Positions 33,771-45,050 of a DNA stretch of 64,000 nucleotides are shown here, piece after piece. The stretch is from contig SNVD02014502.1 of NCBI GenBank assembly GCA_013180625.2, positions 744,001-808,000 of the forward strand, in the 5' to 3' direction. Made by a program: the position numbers and the translations under genes. How positions within the stretch are numbered: the stretch's first letter is position 1; the number at the start of each line of letters is the position of its first letter. The notes beneath the pieces are model-generated. The model saw only the letters and a program-made list of their open reading frames with translations, ran no database searches and was not told the origin of the DNA. The DNA comes from Boswellia sacra (taxonomy: Eukaryota > Streptophyta > Magnoliopsida > Sapindales > Burseraceae).

Positions 33771-34262
33771 CATTTTTTTCACTAACACCGTCATACTTGA
33801 CGGTTTATAACAGGCAATATGATTTCTAAACAAAATAATATTTGTCGGTCACAAAACAATCAAATATTAATATCTATAATCACATACTTGATGGCTAAGA
33901 ACAGACAAATATTTACATAAATTTGAAAAAATTCAACTGTTATGTTCTTCATATTTGACGGTTATTATCAAATATTAATAATATTAATTTGAAAATTTTG
34001 ACCGTTATATTCACCATATTTGACGGTTAGTGTCAAATATTTCTTCAAAAAACTATCAAATAATCCTAAAAAATCAATTTTGGGGACTAAAAAACTTGAC
34101 TTATATTCAGGAGTCAAATATGTTATAGTAGATATTTAACTGTTTGACCAACTGTCAAATATTATCATATTTGACGGTGACATATATGACATGCACTAAC
34201 CGTCAAATAATTATATACTTGACGGCTAAAAGTAGTCAAATATTTGTAATTTTCTTGTAGTG
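33740..34262. repeat. Subterminal repeat array of the CACTA right end
   Basis: The motif ATACTTGACGG/ATATTTGACGG recurs in both orientations, for example near 33751, 33790, 33948, 34016, 34168, 34199 and 34214. Dense short subterminal repeats within a few hundred bases of the terminus are the binding sites of the TnpA-type protein in En/Spm elements. The left end shows only a few TTACTTGAC copies (12192-12235). Confidence 0.7.
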
Positions 34263-34265
34263 ATC

Positions 34266-35260
34266 ATTTAAAAAGTGAATGTTTATATCACTAATAATAA
34301 GAAAAATACTTGAAGACATTTATCAACAGTTTTGAAGACATTGTTGACAACTTGAAGATTGCTCTAGAAGTAATTACAAATTTACAAGTGATTACAATAA
34401 TAACAACAACAAGATCCAAGAATGGAATATTCATGAAGTCAAGAAAGGGCAACAAAAAGGATTTACAAAAGTTCTTCAATACTTATGAAGACTAAAGTAC
34501 CAATTATGAGGAAGCATTTATCACTTTTGTATATATTTATTTTACTATTTCTATTATCTATTAATTCTCTTTCATATTAATTTCATACTAATGCCCCAAC
34601 TGAAAATTCGTTGATTCTATTGGTCAGTATATAAAAGACATAGATATTACTTGTCTGACCACCTAGTAAAATGGCAGATTTTTTCCTTGTAAAGGGAATT
34701 CGGGTTCCATAGCCTCTCATAGTTTATAGCCCTCAAGCTAAATCTATTGTTTCGCAGTTGAGATCACTCCTGATGGAGACTTGTTTCCAGTTGAGATTAC
34801 TCCTAGTGGAGATCTATTTCCCAATTGAGACTACTCTTGGTGGAGACCTGTTTCCCAATCAAGACTACTATTGTTGCAAACTTGTTTTCTAGTTGAGACT
34901 ACTCTTAGCGAAAATAAAGAAGTAAAAGCTTTTGAGGAGGTTAATATCCTTGAATATGACATGGAAACGAGAGATAATCCATTATCAAAAACATAATTAA
35001 CTTGATTGGAAAAGACACAATTTTGTTTGAGTTGGCTTACTTGATAAAATAAGAAAAGAAGGTTGCTTGTTTAAAGCTTGACTTGTGAGCCAAAGTTTCC
35101 TATAAAGACCTAAACTTGATGTCGGTCTTCACGAACTTGACATGTATTTTATTTGAGTTTGTAACTAAACACTAATGCAGTATATCAGATACTAATCTTT
35201 ACAAGAAAAATCATTAGTAGCACAATCTAATCCTGCCACTATCAGGGGGAGCATATTCTG
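34266..35260 (+). mobile_element. Right part of the plus-strand LTR retroelement split by the CACTA element
   Basis: The DNA after the ATC duplication is in the same GAAGAC-rich style as that left of 12179. It ends with a polypurine tract, ATCAGGGGGAGCATA, at about 35242-35256, followed by TTTTTTCCTTCGATCAGG and GGTTTTGTCCCATTAGG, a phrase seen at the 3' ends of plant copia elements. No intact pol is present. That the two halves were one element is inferred. Confidence 0.45.
34755..34918 (+). repeat. 33-34-bp tandem repeat, nearly five copies
   Basis: The unit CAGTTGAGATCACTCCTGAT ... TTGTTT recurs from 34755 with starts at about 34755, 34788 and 34822 and further diverged copies to about 34918. 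It lies shortly before the polypurine tract of the retroelement. Confidence 0.75.
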
Positions 35261-35751
35261 GACACATTTGCACTGTACTCTTTTTTCCTTCGATCAGGTT
35301 TTGTCCCATTAGGTTTTTTAAGGCAAGGTTTTTAATGAGATAGTTGCAGTCCAACACCACTTTTGAGTTCATTATATAATTGTCTTTCTTTATTAAGATT
35401 TTTATCTCCCTAGGTTTTTCTTTAGTAAAGTCAAATACAATTATTTGAAAACGGCTACAGGTGGAATTCCACCATCCTCACACCTCATCTCATGACTCTC
35501 CTCTTGAAATTTTACTTACACATGGCCCCTTTGTGGCTTAATTTGATTATTTCAATGCGGCGGGTTATGAATATACAAAGAAGCTATTAGCTTCAAAGGA
35601 AATTGCACCGAAGCTGTTGAATTAAGAGCAACGCGAAAGCTCTTTCTATTGAAGCAATAAAACGAATCTTCCTCCTCCATGCTTTGGTTTCTTTCACTTG
35701 AATCCTCATGTTTTGTTATTTTGTTTATTTTGAGTTCTGATTTCCACAACA

Positions 35752-35753
35752 TC

Positions 35754-35790
<37 letters not shown>

Positions 35791-35813
35791 TAAGAATAAT
35801 AATAAGCGGCGGA
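35752..35813 (+). repeat. AAT/TAA trinucleotide microsatellite
   Basis: About 20 trinucleotide units, CATAATAATAATAAT..., interrupted by AAC and AAG. It is a polymorphic-marker type simple repeat. Confidence 0.9.
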
Positions 35814-38800
35814 ACCAAAGGTTGGTTGCCTCGCCTCAGTTGTTGAGCAGATTATGATTGAGATAGAATGTGTCACTGTCAAGCGGCGAAATATATACAT
35901 GTGAGAAAGTCAGATTAACCATTTGGTCGATGAATACTTCAACATTAATGCATGAATATTTCCTCTTCTTGTCTCATTTAAAACTCGTGGGACCAAAGAC
36001 TAGCTACGTTCATTCACCTATTTCATACTAATTTATCTTTCTCGTCTTCGTCAACAATATACTTCTATATTTATGTCTTAAGGGGTATATATATTCCTCG
36101 ATTTTGCATATAATAATATTTCCATTGGAAGAAGATTGGGAAAGGCATAAAAGAGATTAAGAGAATATATATTTCGATTTATAGTTAAAAAAACCTAGCT
36201 ACCATATGTACAATATACAACGGCAAACACGAAACCAGTATCTCAATCTGCACATGATACGCTTCTATATTAATCAACAACCACAAACGCAACAAAGAAT
36301 TTCCTAATAAAGTGCTCCGAGCAATATATATAGTGATATTCGATCCCAAGAGAGAGTTTATATTCATGCATCATACCTCATCAAAAAGGTTGACAGTTAG
36401 CTCCATCGGTTGTGGGACGCTTTACTAAATGCATGCTTAAGTATTCCTTATAAATTAAACATATATGGAGGATATCAAATATATATACGCTTTGTTTCAG
36501 ACAGAATTGACTGCAATATTGGGCTCTTGTGATGGAGTTAAGGCCAAGAGAAATAGAACAATCATGATCAAGACAGGAAGCAAGAGAAGCATGAAAGGTG
36601 GTGGCGGCAATGGTGGCAAAACCAGTGGCAGCAAAAGAACTGACACGGTTAAAACAACCATGACCATGAGCGATCTAACACTAAAATACCTGACCATCAA
36701 TCCTCTGCAGTGCTTTCGGTTGGTCTAGATCACGCACGATCATCAACATCGTACATTTCTCTACCATTGAAACGCCTCAATTTCTAGGGCTTCTGAGGGG
36801 TTGGCCAAATAGTTTGGCTAAACTTTTATAGATGGAAAAGACGAAGAAAATAATATATCAACTGGACCCTTAATTTTACTATTAGATCTCCCTGTGATTT
36901 GCCGCATCATTAACTGGACCCTGTTTTATCTGTTTATTGCAATCTACCTCGTTACCTTTAATTTTCATCATTGAACAGTATTTACTTGAGACATCTTTAT
37001 CCTTTATTTGTTCAGAAGTGATTTTTAGAAAATGTTAAAATTAATCCTGTATATCATGGATATTAAATCTACTACATACGTAGCTTACATAATTTACTTA
37101 AATTAATGATATATTTAAATTATATATATCCAGACTAAATTTTGTTTTACATTTCTTCTTCTTTTTCTATTTGATAATAATTTTCTCTTAAATTGTAAGG
37201 CCATTATGTCCTGCAAACTTGGTGTCCCTTTAATTTCTTCTTATTTACCAATTTCCTCGTTTGATCGAGGTTGCAAGACTTAAAAAAATAAAAATAAAAA
37301 TCAGTGTCAAAATGAGAAAATATATCGATTCAGCTTGAAACAAGAAAATATTGTGGGATTTTATTTTTTATATTTTAATTTTAAACATATTAAAGTATTG
37401 AAATTTGTTTAAATTTATTTCACCTATTGATTTCTTTAGTCTAAATTTTACCTTATTTGGTTAAATCTAACTGTGAAAACTAACCGTAGGGGAAACGGAT
37501 GATGTTAAGCTATAGAAGGTAGGGGTCAATAAATGTCAAGTTAAGGGATGTAATTGAAATTTACCCTAAAATAATATTAAACAGCAGGAATGGAGACAAT
37601 TAAACGGCAAATGGTATGTAATAGTGACAACACAAGGTGGCGTTACTGGTTCTAGACGTTATCAGTCAGCATCGAAGGGCCCACTCCCCTTAATGTGTCC
37701 CAATTCATGTAACCTAAATTAAAAAATACATAAACAAAGTTTTTGTGTATACTATTAAATATGTGATCGCAAATTGTTTAACGTCTTCCAATTTGCCAAT
37801 AAAAGTTAACAAGACAAACGTTTCATTAGTGTCCATCCAGACTTTTCAAAGGTAAATGGTGGGTTAATTTACCTACAATTTGACCACTTTTCGAAGGTGA
37901 AATTGTACAGGTGATCATCTATTATCACTTCCCTGATTCTTAGCTTATCATACAAAAGTGACCCAAATACCCTTTTTTCTGAAACTCGCTTTAAATATGT
38001 TTAATTCATAAGCCCCTTTCAATTTGGGATTGTTATTGTTTAAGAAATAATCAGTTTCAGATTGTAACTAAAAAAAAAAAAAAATTCAGTGGTTTGGAAA
38101 AAATTTGGTAAACCTTGACCGTATGTCATGTTTAATTAAGAGGAAAAAATAATCGTCACCCTTTAAATTATAAATTTTATATTAAAAATAACTACAATTA
38201 CAAAAAAAATGAGGATTATATAAAAATAAAAAAATAAAATCGTATAAAAATGAGATAAAATATTTTTGAAGTTGTGCTTGACGATACTTCAATAAAAATT
38301 TTCTTTTTGAATTGAGTGATGAAAGGAATAAAAAAATCTTTTACATTAGAGATTAGATGAAACTAGAATTTTTATAATTAGAAAAAATCATGAGATGTCT
38401 ATGTAGTAAAATCTAATTCATAAATAACTTTATAGTTGAAAAACTTATGGCAATTGTAAAATGTTTCAATCGTAATATTTCGCTTTGGATGCATCAGAAT
38501 TCAGAAGGCCTTCAAGATGGATTAGATGAAGCCCTAGGCAACAATTTGATCTATCGGACTTCTTTCGAGTTTTTGAACGATGTGGATCTTTCTGAGTATG
38601 ACTGGTAATGCTTTGATTGTGACAAGGCAGACAAGCAGGCGTCAGTGAGCTACTAGTCCTGTAGAACATTTCTGCTTATTCAAAAAACAGCGAGATCCAG
38701 AGATAGAGCAATACCAGTGTTCGATCATTCTCTACATTTTTTTGTAATGTTGATTAAAGCTTGCTTCGTAAATTTCCCCCAAATAAAATAATAATAAAAA

Positions 38801-39566
38801 TTGCGTTGGATAAAAATTTTAAACCTTTGTCGTTTTCCCGACATGATCGCTTACCCAAAGTAAACTTCTAGAAGAGCTTAGCTTTATCTAATATGTAGCC
38901 TGCCATGTAATAACCCTAATTGGGCTTAGGCTTGTATGACACATGGGTTTGGCCCATTTAATTGGCAATTAATTGCACTAAGTGTGTTGCTATTTACACC
39001 CGTTAAAACTCTTTCTAAACCCATTTTAAAATTTTTTAAGATTTAAAATATATTTAAATTTTAAATTATCAAATGAATAATGTTATATCTACAACTTATC
39101 TATAATCAATATTTTATACAATTTGAATGACAAGATATCATTGGATAGATAATTGCAATGTCATTTAATTTAATCTCATTTATTTATTTTTATTTTTTAC
39201 TCATCCATTGATATCTTGTTAACTTAAATTGTATAAAAAATAAATATAAATGAGTTATAGATGTAGTATTATTCATTACTATATACTCCTACAGATAGAT
39301 CTCTGTGCTTTGCAAACTTCATAAACCGGATCACTACTCTTATCCGTTCCCAATCACTTCTTTTCCAAAGAATTCTTAATTTTTCCGAGCTCCATTATTA
39401 ATCACTCTAACCTCTTAATTGATTGACCATTAAAAACTAGGAACCTTTTGATTTCGGTTTCCTCAAGAAACTGAGAAAAGTTTAATAGAATGTTTATAAA
39501 CCTTGTCTACCAAAATTTAGCAAATACGGACATCAAATAATATGCCAGGTGCGAATTAAATGTTAT

Positions 39567-39761
39567 TTAATTATGTTTCTTTGTCTCAGCAGCCAATCGG
39601 ATCACCTTGGCCTGATAAACAAATAAAAGAATGTAGGCCACAACCAAGAACAAGGAAACTCCGCCCAAGATTGCATAGTCCAACCAATCTAGCACGCAAT
39701 TGAAATTGAGTACTCGACTCTTTCTGCAACAGATTCTTTCTTCTATTTTCCAGGAAAACAA
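39567..39761 (-). CDS. Small open frame with one predicted membrane segment, unknown
   Basis: 64 codons with a hydrophobic run YAILGGVSLFLVVAYILLFV followed by YQAKVIRLAAETKKHN and a stop. The hydrophobic length fits one transmembrane helix and the C-terminal tail is basic. I recognise no family, and there is no homologous neighbour. It may be a gene fragment or chance. Confidence 0.2.
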   Translation of the reverse strand: MFSWKIEERICCRKSRVLNFNCVLDWLDYAILGGVSLFLVVAYILLFVYQAKVIRLAAETKKHN

Positions 39762-40655
39762 ATAATTTTATAAAATGGCTTTGCAATGCCAAATCACTAT
39801 ATTATTTCCTATTAAAATTTCTTCTACTATTTGAAATTTGTTGTGATAGCTAAACTTAAGTGAGTCGATTATTATCAAGTAATTTTCTGGTTGTATTTGA
39901 GATTGATAAAAAAAATAATAATTTACTTGATTTATAGTCTTTCCTATTAGATTTTTCAGCAAGTTGTCGTTCACGAGTTTCAGTGAAATCATCTAAGCTT
40001 GGAACTACTTTTTAAAAGAGGAAGTAGGGTATTTTTTGGAATAAACAAACTTGTATTTATAAGATTAAAATTTTAAAAAGTCATATTTGAGTAGGGGTTT
40101 AAAAAGAAATTTGTGAGTTTACATAACAATACTCTTAAACTGAAAACCCAATAATTAGTCAAAAGAGTTATTCTATTCAACTCCTAAATTTTCATTCATT
40201 AGACCCGATTTCTAAATCCACTACATCAAATATTTTAAATGAATATTATTTTCTCATTGTATCACGTTTAATTTCAAAATTATCTTTTCTTATATATTAT
40301 AGTTTTTTTTACTCTAAGTTTAATGTAATTATTTATTGATGATTGGCTTAGAAATTTATTATTTGAATATTACGTATGAGCCAAATCTTTTGAGATATTA
40401 TTTCATCCTACCTCAATTTAAAAAAAAATATATATGACACAAGAGAAGAGAGTTTACGTGGAGAAAGAAAGAATGGCAAATGAGATAGAAGAATATCATT
40501 TGGCCCATTCAAGGCTCTCAATTTACAACGTAAATTTACAAAGAGCAAACGGGTGCATATTTGACTCTTGTCACCCACTATAATAGATCAGAGAAAGGCG
40601 TATGGTTGTATAAAGAGCACAAAATCGATCATACATTTACAACAACAATAATAAT

Positions 40656-41519
40656 TGTAAGTTCTGGAAGTATGCAGTTATAAGAAATATAACAATAAAC
40701 TGTAAAGTAATCGGCACAAGATGATTTTTACGTGATTCGGTTATAAAACCTACATCCACGGATAGCTATAGAGCTGCAATTCACTAAGTTCTTATTTATA
40801 AAATCTTTAAGATCATTTACAGTGTTTGACTCACTCTCACACACTGACCTAATCTTTGTAAAACAAAATCTCATCAAGATCTTAAACTCTAGTGACACTG
40901 CACACTCTCTGTCACAGATAACTTAACAACACATTGTTAAGTTATATATAACAACGATGTCTAACACTGAATTACATAACTACTTAACTCACAAGTTCTC
41001 TCAAGTGTTTACTAACTCACACAGACCTGATCAACAATTCATGTACGATTACAACCTCTCATACATGAATAAAACACTTATAAAATCAAATCAAAGAAAC
41101 ATTCCTATTTGCGTTGAAGCTCTTCTCTTTAATTCTTGGAATGCCGGAACCTAAACTCACACAACACACACCATTTTTCGTTATGAAAATATAACGGTAT
41201 ATATAGTGGTATACCTGGACAAAATCTCCTTAGAATCCTATAAAAGTTCTAATCAAAATCACATTAAGATAAGGAGAAATATAATAGAAAGAGATATAAT
41301 TAAACTCCTAAAGGAATTAGGACACAAATAAATATTCTCCTATTTTAATTGGGATATTAGAAACAATATCCTAATCTAATGAGATATTTATTATAAATCA
41401 AATACTTTCTAAAATATACTTCTAGAAACAGTAAAATAGGAATCAAAATAATTTTCTAGTTTTATCACAAGTTATACAAAATAAAACATGTGCATGGCAC
41501 ATGCATGTTGATACCAACA
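40656..41519. mobile_element. Solo LTR, 864 bp
   Basis: TGTAAGTTCTGG at 40656 and GATACCAACA ending at 41519 give TG...CA ends, flanked by ATAAT on both sides (40651-40655 and 41520-41524). The duplication falls in AAT-rich DNA, which weakens it. The interior has TTTTTACGTGATTCGGTTAT, common in plant copia/TRIM LTRs. No coding domain is present. Confidence 0.6.
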
Positions 41520-41961
41520 ATAATAATAATAATAACTTAATTAGATAAGAAGATTGTTTTTTTGATATAAATATCGAAATGATTTCTTTTCAAAAAAATT
41601 ATTTATAATTTTTTTATAAACTTAACTTTCAATTTTATATAAATATAGGTATAATAACTTTTCACAAAGTAAAATAAGTATTTGAACAAAAAATTTATAA
41701 TTAAAAATAAAAAAAATTGGAGAAAATGAAACAGGAAAAATAATCACTACCAGTAAATGTGATGTAGTGAAGATTGCCAATTCCATTTTCTATTTTCTGT
41801 GTCTTTCACTCTTATTTGTTTGTTTTGTTAGTTTCCTTCACCTACATTCCTTCATTTTTCTTTGGCTTCGACGCCAAATTGGTGTTAGAGGCGTCGAAGC
41901 CACGACTGTGATGACTAAGGAAGATAGTAGAAGCTAATGCACTTGCGAGAAAGATCGAAGT

Positions 41962-42298
41962 GTGCAAGCCCTCTGGGCAATCCATTCAGCACTTGAGAAG
42001 AAAGTTGATGCTCTATCTTTAGACTTGCATCAATTCATGCTCAAGATTCAGAATCGGGTTCCAAATCTTGAAAATCAGAGTATCCAACTAACAACAACCA
42101 CATCAGTAGCTATGGCAACCACACCAACCAACGGTTGGAAGAACGTCGATAGATGCTCATCTACAGTGACGTCCTTAACGTCAGGATCATATGGCTTCAC
42201 CAGAGTTTTCTAAGTTTGATAATGGGGAGACTTATCCTCCATGGTTAAAATATCAAGGTTTTGATTCATAAGAAATGTGTTATATGTCAAACAGTAAG
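41962..42298 (+). pseudogene. gag fragment of the gypsy relic
   Basis: An open stretch encodes a coiled-coil-like N-terminus (LWAIHSALEKKVDALSLDLH), and the DNA after a frame change reads PEFSKFDNGETYPPWL, which matches the P-x-F-x-G-x-D-P-x-x-W-L-type start of plant gypsy gag. It is interrupted at 42298 by a MITE. Confidence 0.55.
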
Positions 42299-42917
42299 TA
42301 GAGGTGGAACCAATCCCCATGGGGATGGAGCCCCGCAATTCCCCAACCCGTTTGGGCCGGGGATGGGGAGCTAAAAATGGGGAATGGGGTGGGGATGGGG
42401 ATAAAAATTTTACCCGAAATTAAATGGGGATGGGGATGAGGATTATGCTCCAAGCCCAGCCCAGCCCGCCCGCTCCCCAAAATTAAAATAAAATAATATA
42501 TATATATATTTTAGTAATCTAATACTTAAACCATTGTTATCTTTCCTATTATAAAACTTAATGTCCCACTTACTTTAATAAAACTCAAGCCCAACCTAGC
42601 CCACCTTTGTTTGCCTAAAGATTTATTTTAAGGATGTTGATTGTCTAAAGATTTATTAATATTTATTTGTAGGTATGTTGCTTAAGGTTTATAATTGTAA
42701 TTTAAAATATGTTCTATTTCAAAGTAAAAGTTTTTAACAAGTAAATGGGGTTGGGGATGGGGATGGGGATGGGGATGCATTTTGGCTTTGGGGATTCCCC
42801 ATCTCCATCCCCGCTTTAAAAAATTGGGGATTAATAGGAGATGGGGATTAATATTTTAATTGGGGATGGGGATGGGGATGACATCCCCACCCCCAACCCG
42901 GCCTGATTCCACCTCTA
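42299..42917. mobile_element. hAT-type MITE with G-rich GGGGAT interior
   Basis: TAGAGGTGGAA at 42299 and TTCCACCTCTA ending at 42917 form an 11-bp perfect terminal inverted repeat. ACAGTAAG flanks both sides (42291-42298 and 42918-42925), the 8-bp duplication of hAT transposons. The interior is made of GGGGATGGGGAT arrays near both ends (about 42360-42440 on the left, 42747-42780 and 42843-42900 on the right) around an AT-rich middle. No coding capacity. Confidence 0.85.
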
Positions 42918-42981
42918 ACAGTAAGTAAAAGGGGGAGTCCAAAATATGGGATTGTATACACCTTTACCAGTTCCTGAGACT

Positions 42982-43567
42982 TAGGGGTAGGAATTCGGGT
43001 TCGTGGGTCATTTTTGTGTCATGTCAAACTGTGACACGATAAAAAAAGGCCTAACTCGAACACAACCCATTTATTATTTGTGTTAGAAAAACCTAACCCA
43101 AACATGACACAATTATTAAACGGGTTACACGATTCGATACGCTAACACGAATAATAAACATATCATTTCCATGTTAGACACAAATATGACCCATTTAACA
43201 CGATAACGACACGTTTAAATAATTAACATGATTATGACACGTTTAAGTAATTAACATGAATATGACATTTTTAAATGGTTTGGCATCGACCACATATTTA
43301 TAGACACGATTATGACATATTTAAATAATTAACACAATTATACATACAAATTTATACAGTATCATGTTTTATTCGTGTTAAATGTGTCACTCAACGGGTT
43401 CGTGTCACCCGTGGGTTCAGACCCTCAACCCGAACGTGACACGATTATTAAACGGGTTAAATTTCAACCTGAGCATGACCCGAACATGATTAAGGCAAAC
43501 CCAAACCCATTAATTTTTGTGTCATGTCATGTCGGGTTCGCATCTCGTGTTGAAAATTTCCACCCTA
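42982..43567. mobile_element. hAT-type MITE of a GACACGA-rich family
   Basis: The ends are TAGGGGTAGGAATT and AATTTCCACCCTA, an imperfect inverted repeat. The flanks CTGAGACT (42974-42981) and CCAAGACT (43568-43575) agree at 6 of 8 bases. The interior is full of GACACGATTA/TAATCGTGTC-like words in both orientations (ACACGAATAATAAAC, CACGATTATGACA). A related copy lies at 59026-59634. Confidence 0.7.
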
Positions 43568-43639
43568 CCAAGACTATTCGGGAGGATCTCGATCTTGATT
43601 TTGTACTTGCCTTGCCTTGCCTAATACTAAAAATGGATT

Positions 43640-44104
43640 TGATTTAGTCATGGCAGTGATGGATCATTTGTCCAAAATGGCATATTTTGTGAATGAGATT
43701 GGGTTATTATTCAGAGAAGTTTTGAGATTATATAGCCTCCAAGAAGTTTGGTTTCTGATAAAGATGTGAAATTTGTTAGTTTCTTTGGGAGAGAACTATG
43801 AAAACATTTGGCTACTGATCTTAAAATCAGTTCAGCTTACCATCCACAAACGAGTGGGCAAGCTGACGTAGTTGTTGGCAATATGATATGCAGCATAGCA
43901 GGTGAAGTGCCAAAGCAATGGGATGAAAAACTAGCTCAAGCAGAGTTTGCTTATAACTCTACGGTCAACCTTGCCATTAGAAAAAGCCCTGTTGCCATTA
44001 TGTATACCAGGTTGCCTAACCATATTGTTGACCTTGCAAATATTGCCAAGCCACATAGTAAACCAGCTGAACAAATGGCTAGAGATTTTGTTAAGATGCT
44101 GTAG
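43640..44104 (+). pseudogene. Integrase fragment of the gypsy relic
   Basis: The translation shows VMDHLSKMAYFV and, at 43808-44104, [31 protein letters not shown] and KSPVAIMYTRLP. These are the end of the DDE core (A-Y-H-P-Q-T-x-G-Q-x-E, with the usual catalytic Glu here replaced by Asp-Val) and the A-E-F-A-Y-N and S-P-F-x-x-x-Y-G motifs. The first catalytic Asp and the zinc finger are missing. Confidence 0.8.
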
Positions 44105-44122
44105 TGTCGGAGGTTTTGATTC

Positions 44123-44632
44123 AAAAGTATATAAAGTAAGTGTTGATGTTCATCACAGGAAGAAAATTTTTAATGTTGGTGATTTAGTAATGATCCATCT
44201 CAGGCATGAGAGGGTTCTTGTTGGCATTTATAATAAGTTACAACCTCGAAAGTTTGATCCCTTTCCAATTTTGAATTGCATCAAGGACAATGCTTACGTT
44301 TTGGACCTTCCTTGTTACTTGGGAATCTCTCCCATTTTTAATGTTGCAATTGCAAATATATATGTTTTCCATCCACCAAAAGTATATAAAGTAAGTGTTG
44401 ATGTTCATCACAGGAAGAAAATTTTTAATGTTGGTGATCTAGTAATGATCCATCTCAGGCATGAGAGTGTTCTTGTTGGCATTTATAATAAGTTACAACC
44501 TAGAAAGTTTGATCCCTTTCCAATTTTGAACTGCATCAAGGACAATGCTTACGTTTTGGACCTTCCTTGTTACTTAGGAATCTCTCCCATTTTTAATGTT
44601 GCAATTGCAAATATATATGCTTTCCATCCACC
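44123..44632 (+). repeat. In-frame 255-bp tandem duplication in the integrase tail
   Basis: Units 44123-44377 and 44378-44632 are 255 bp each and differ at 6 positions by my count. Each encodes 85 residues starting KVYKVSVDVHHRKKIFNVGD and including VMIHLR, PRKFDPFPIL and AYVLDLP, which is the chromodomain-proximal D-x-V-M-V-x-L-R...K-x-x-P-F tail of gypsy integrase. The frame continues through both units from 43947 to 44648. The duplication is recent compared with the decay of the rest of the element. Confidence 0.9.
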
Positions 44633-45050
44633 GGACGAGAGTTATTGAACTCGAGTCAAGTTCTTTAGAGCGGAGGGAACTGATGCAGTGAAGATTGTCT
44701 CAGCCAATTTTATTTTCTATATCCATCTCTTTTAACTCCTATTTGTTTGTTTTGTTAATTTACTTTTTTACTCATTGCTGCACACCGTTTCGTATAAAGT
44801 TCGGCGGCATATAAATAGCTACACTCCTATATTTGGAACAATTTTTTTTTCTGCCGGTTTACCAAATCATGAATAGAACATGTTTCCTCTGCTAAAGTTT
44901 GAAACGGATCTGGTTTTCTTCACTTGGGTTCCTTGATTTTTCTCTAACTTCTACGCCACGACGGGATTCTCATCCACTCCAATTCCTAGAGTTCGGTATA
45001 GTGCGGGAAATCTCTCTCACCACCTGCTCCACCTCATTAAAATCTGACAT

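Larger units (their letters stand above)
12180..34262. mobile_element. CACTA (En/Spm) transposon, about 22 kb with nested insertions
   Basis: The left end is CACTACAAGAAA at 12180 and the right end is TTTCTTGTAGTG ending at 34262, giving a 12-bp perfect terminal inverted repeat beginning CACTA. The trinucleotide ATC is present at both sides (12177-12179 and 34263-34265), the 3-bp target duplication expected for this superfamily. Both ends carry TACTTGAC/TTTGACGG subterminal motifs, dense on the right. Removing the nested solo LTR and Athila-like element leaves about 9.2 kb. I see no transposase, so it looks non-autonomous. It contains GrpE exons. Confidence 0.7.
35261..40650. other. Long AT-rich intergenic region without recognised genes
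   Basis: I see no conserved protein, RNA gene or element border here. Short open stretches exist, for example 36465-36728 plus (a Gly/Lys-rich low-complexity peptide), but none has a recognisable domain. Poly-A and poly-T tracts and AT-rich runs are frequent (38070, 38190-38230). A frame at 39567-39761 is described separately. Confidence 0.5.
41755..45050 (+). mobile_element. Decayed Ty3/gypsy element with deletions and two nested MITEs
   Basis: The left end (from about 41760) and the region from about 44680 share GTGAAGATTG...TTTTCTAT and TTATTTGTTTGTTTTGTTA, which I read as remnants of a pair of LTRs. A PBS-like TTGGTGTTAGAGGCGTCGAA follows the left copy at 41879, then gag remnants, a large deletion of protease and RT, then integrase. 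Two hAT-type MITEs sit inside at 42299-42917 and 42982-43567. The element is a relic. Confidence 0.6.

Noticed and set aside
35752..35813. Repeat-rich stretches (AAT array, TTGACGG array, 65-mers) as a CRISPR array
   Set aside because: These are simple or tandem repeats without unique spacers, in a plant nuclear context.
36465..36728. 87-codon plus-strand frame with a Gly/Lys-rich centre
   Set aside because: Low-complexity peptide, no conserved motif, and an equally long frame lies on the opposite strand. No support as a gene.
42280..42480. Pro/His-rich minus-strand frame
   Set aside because: It is a translation of the GGGGAT repeat in the MITE.
44123..44632. Reading the duplicated segment as a host repeat protein
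   Set aside because: The unit matches the integrase tail motifs and directly follows the integrase core in the same element.
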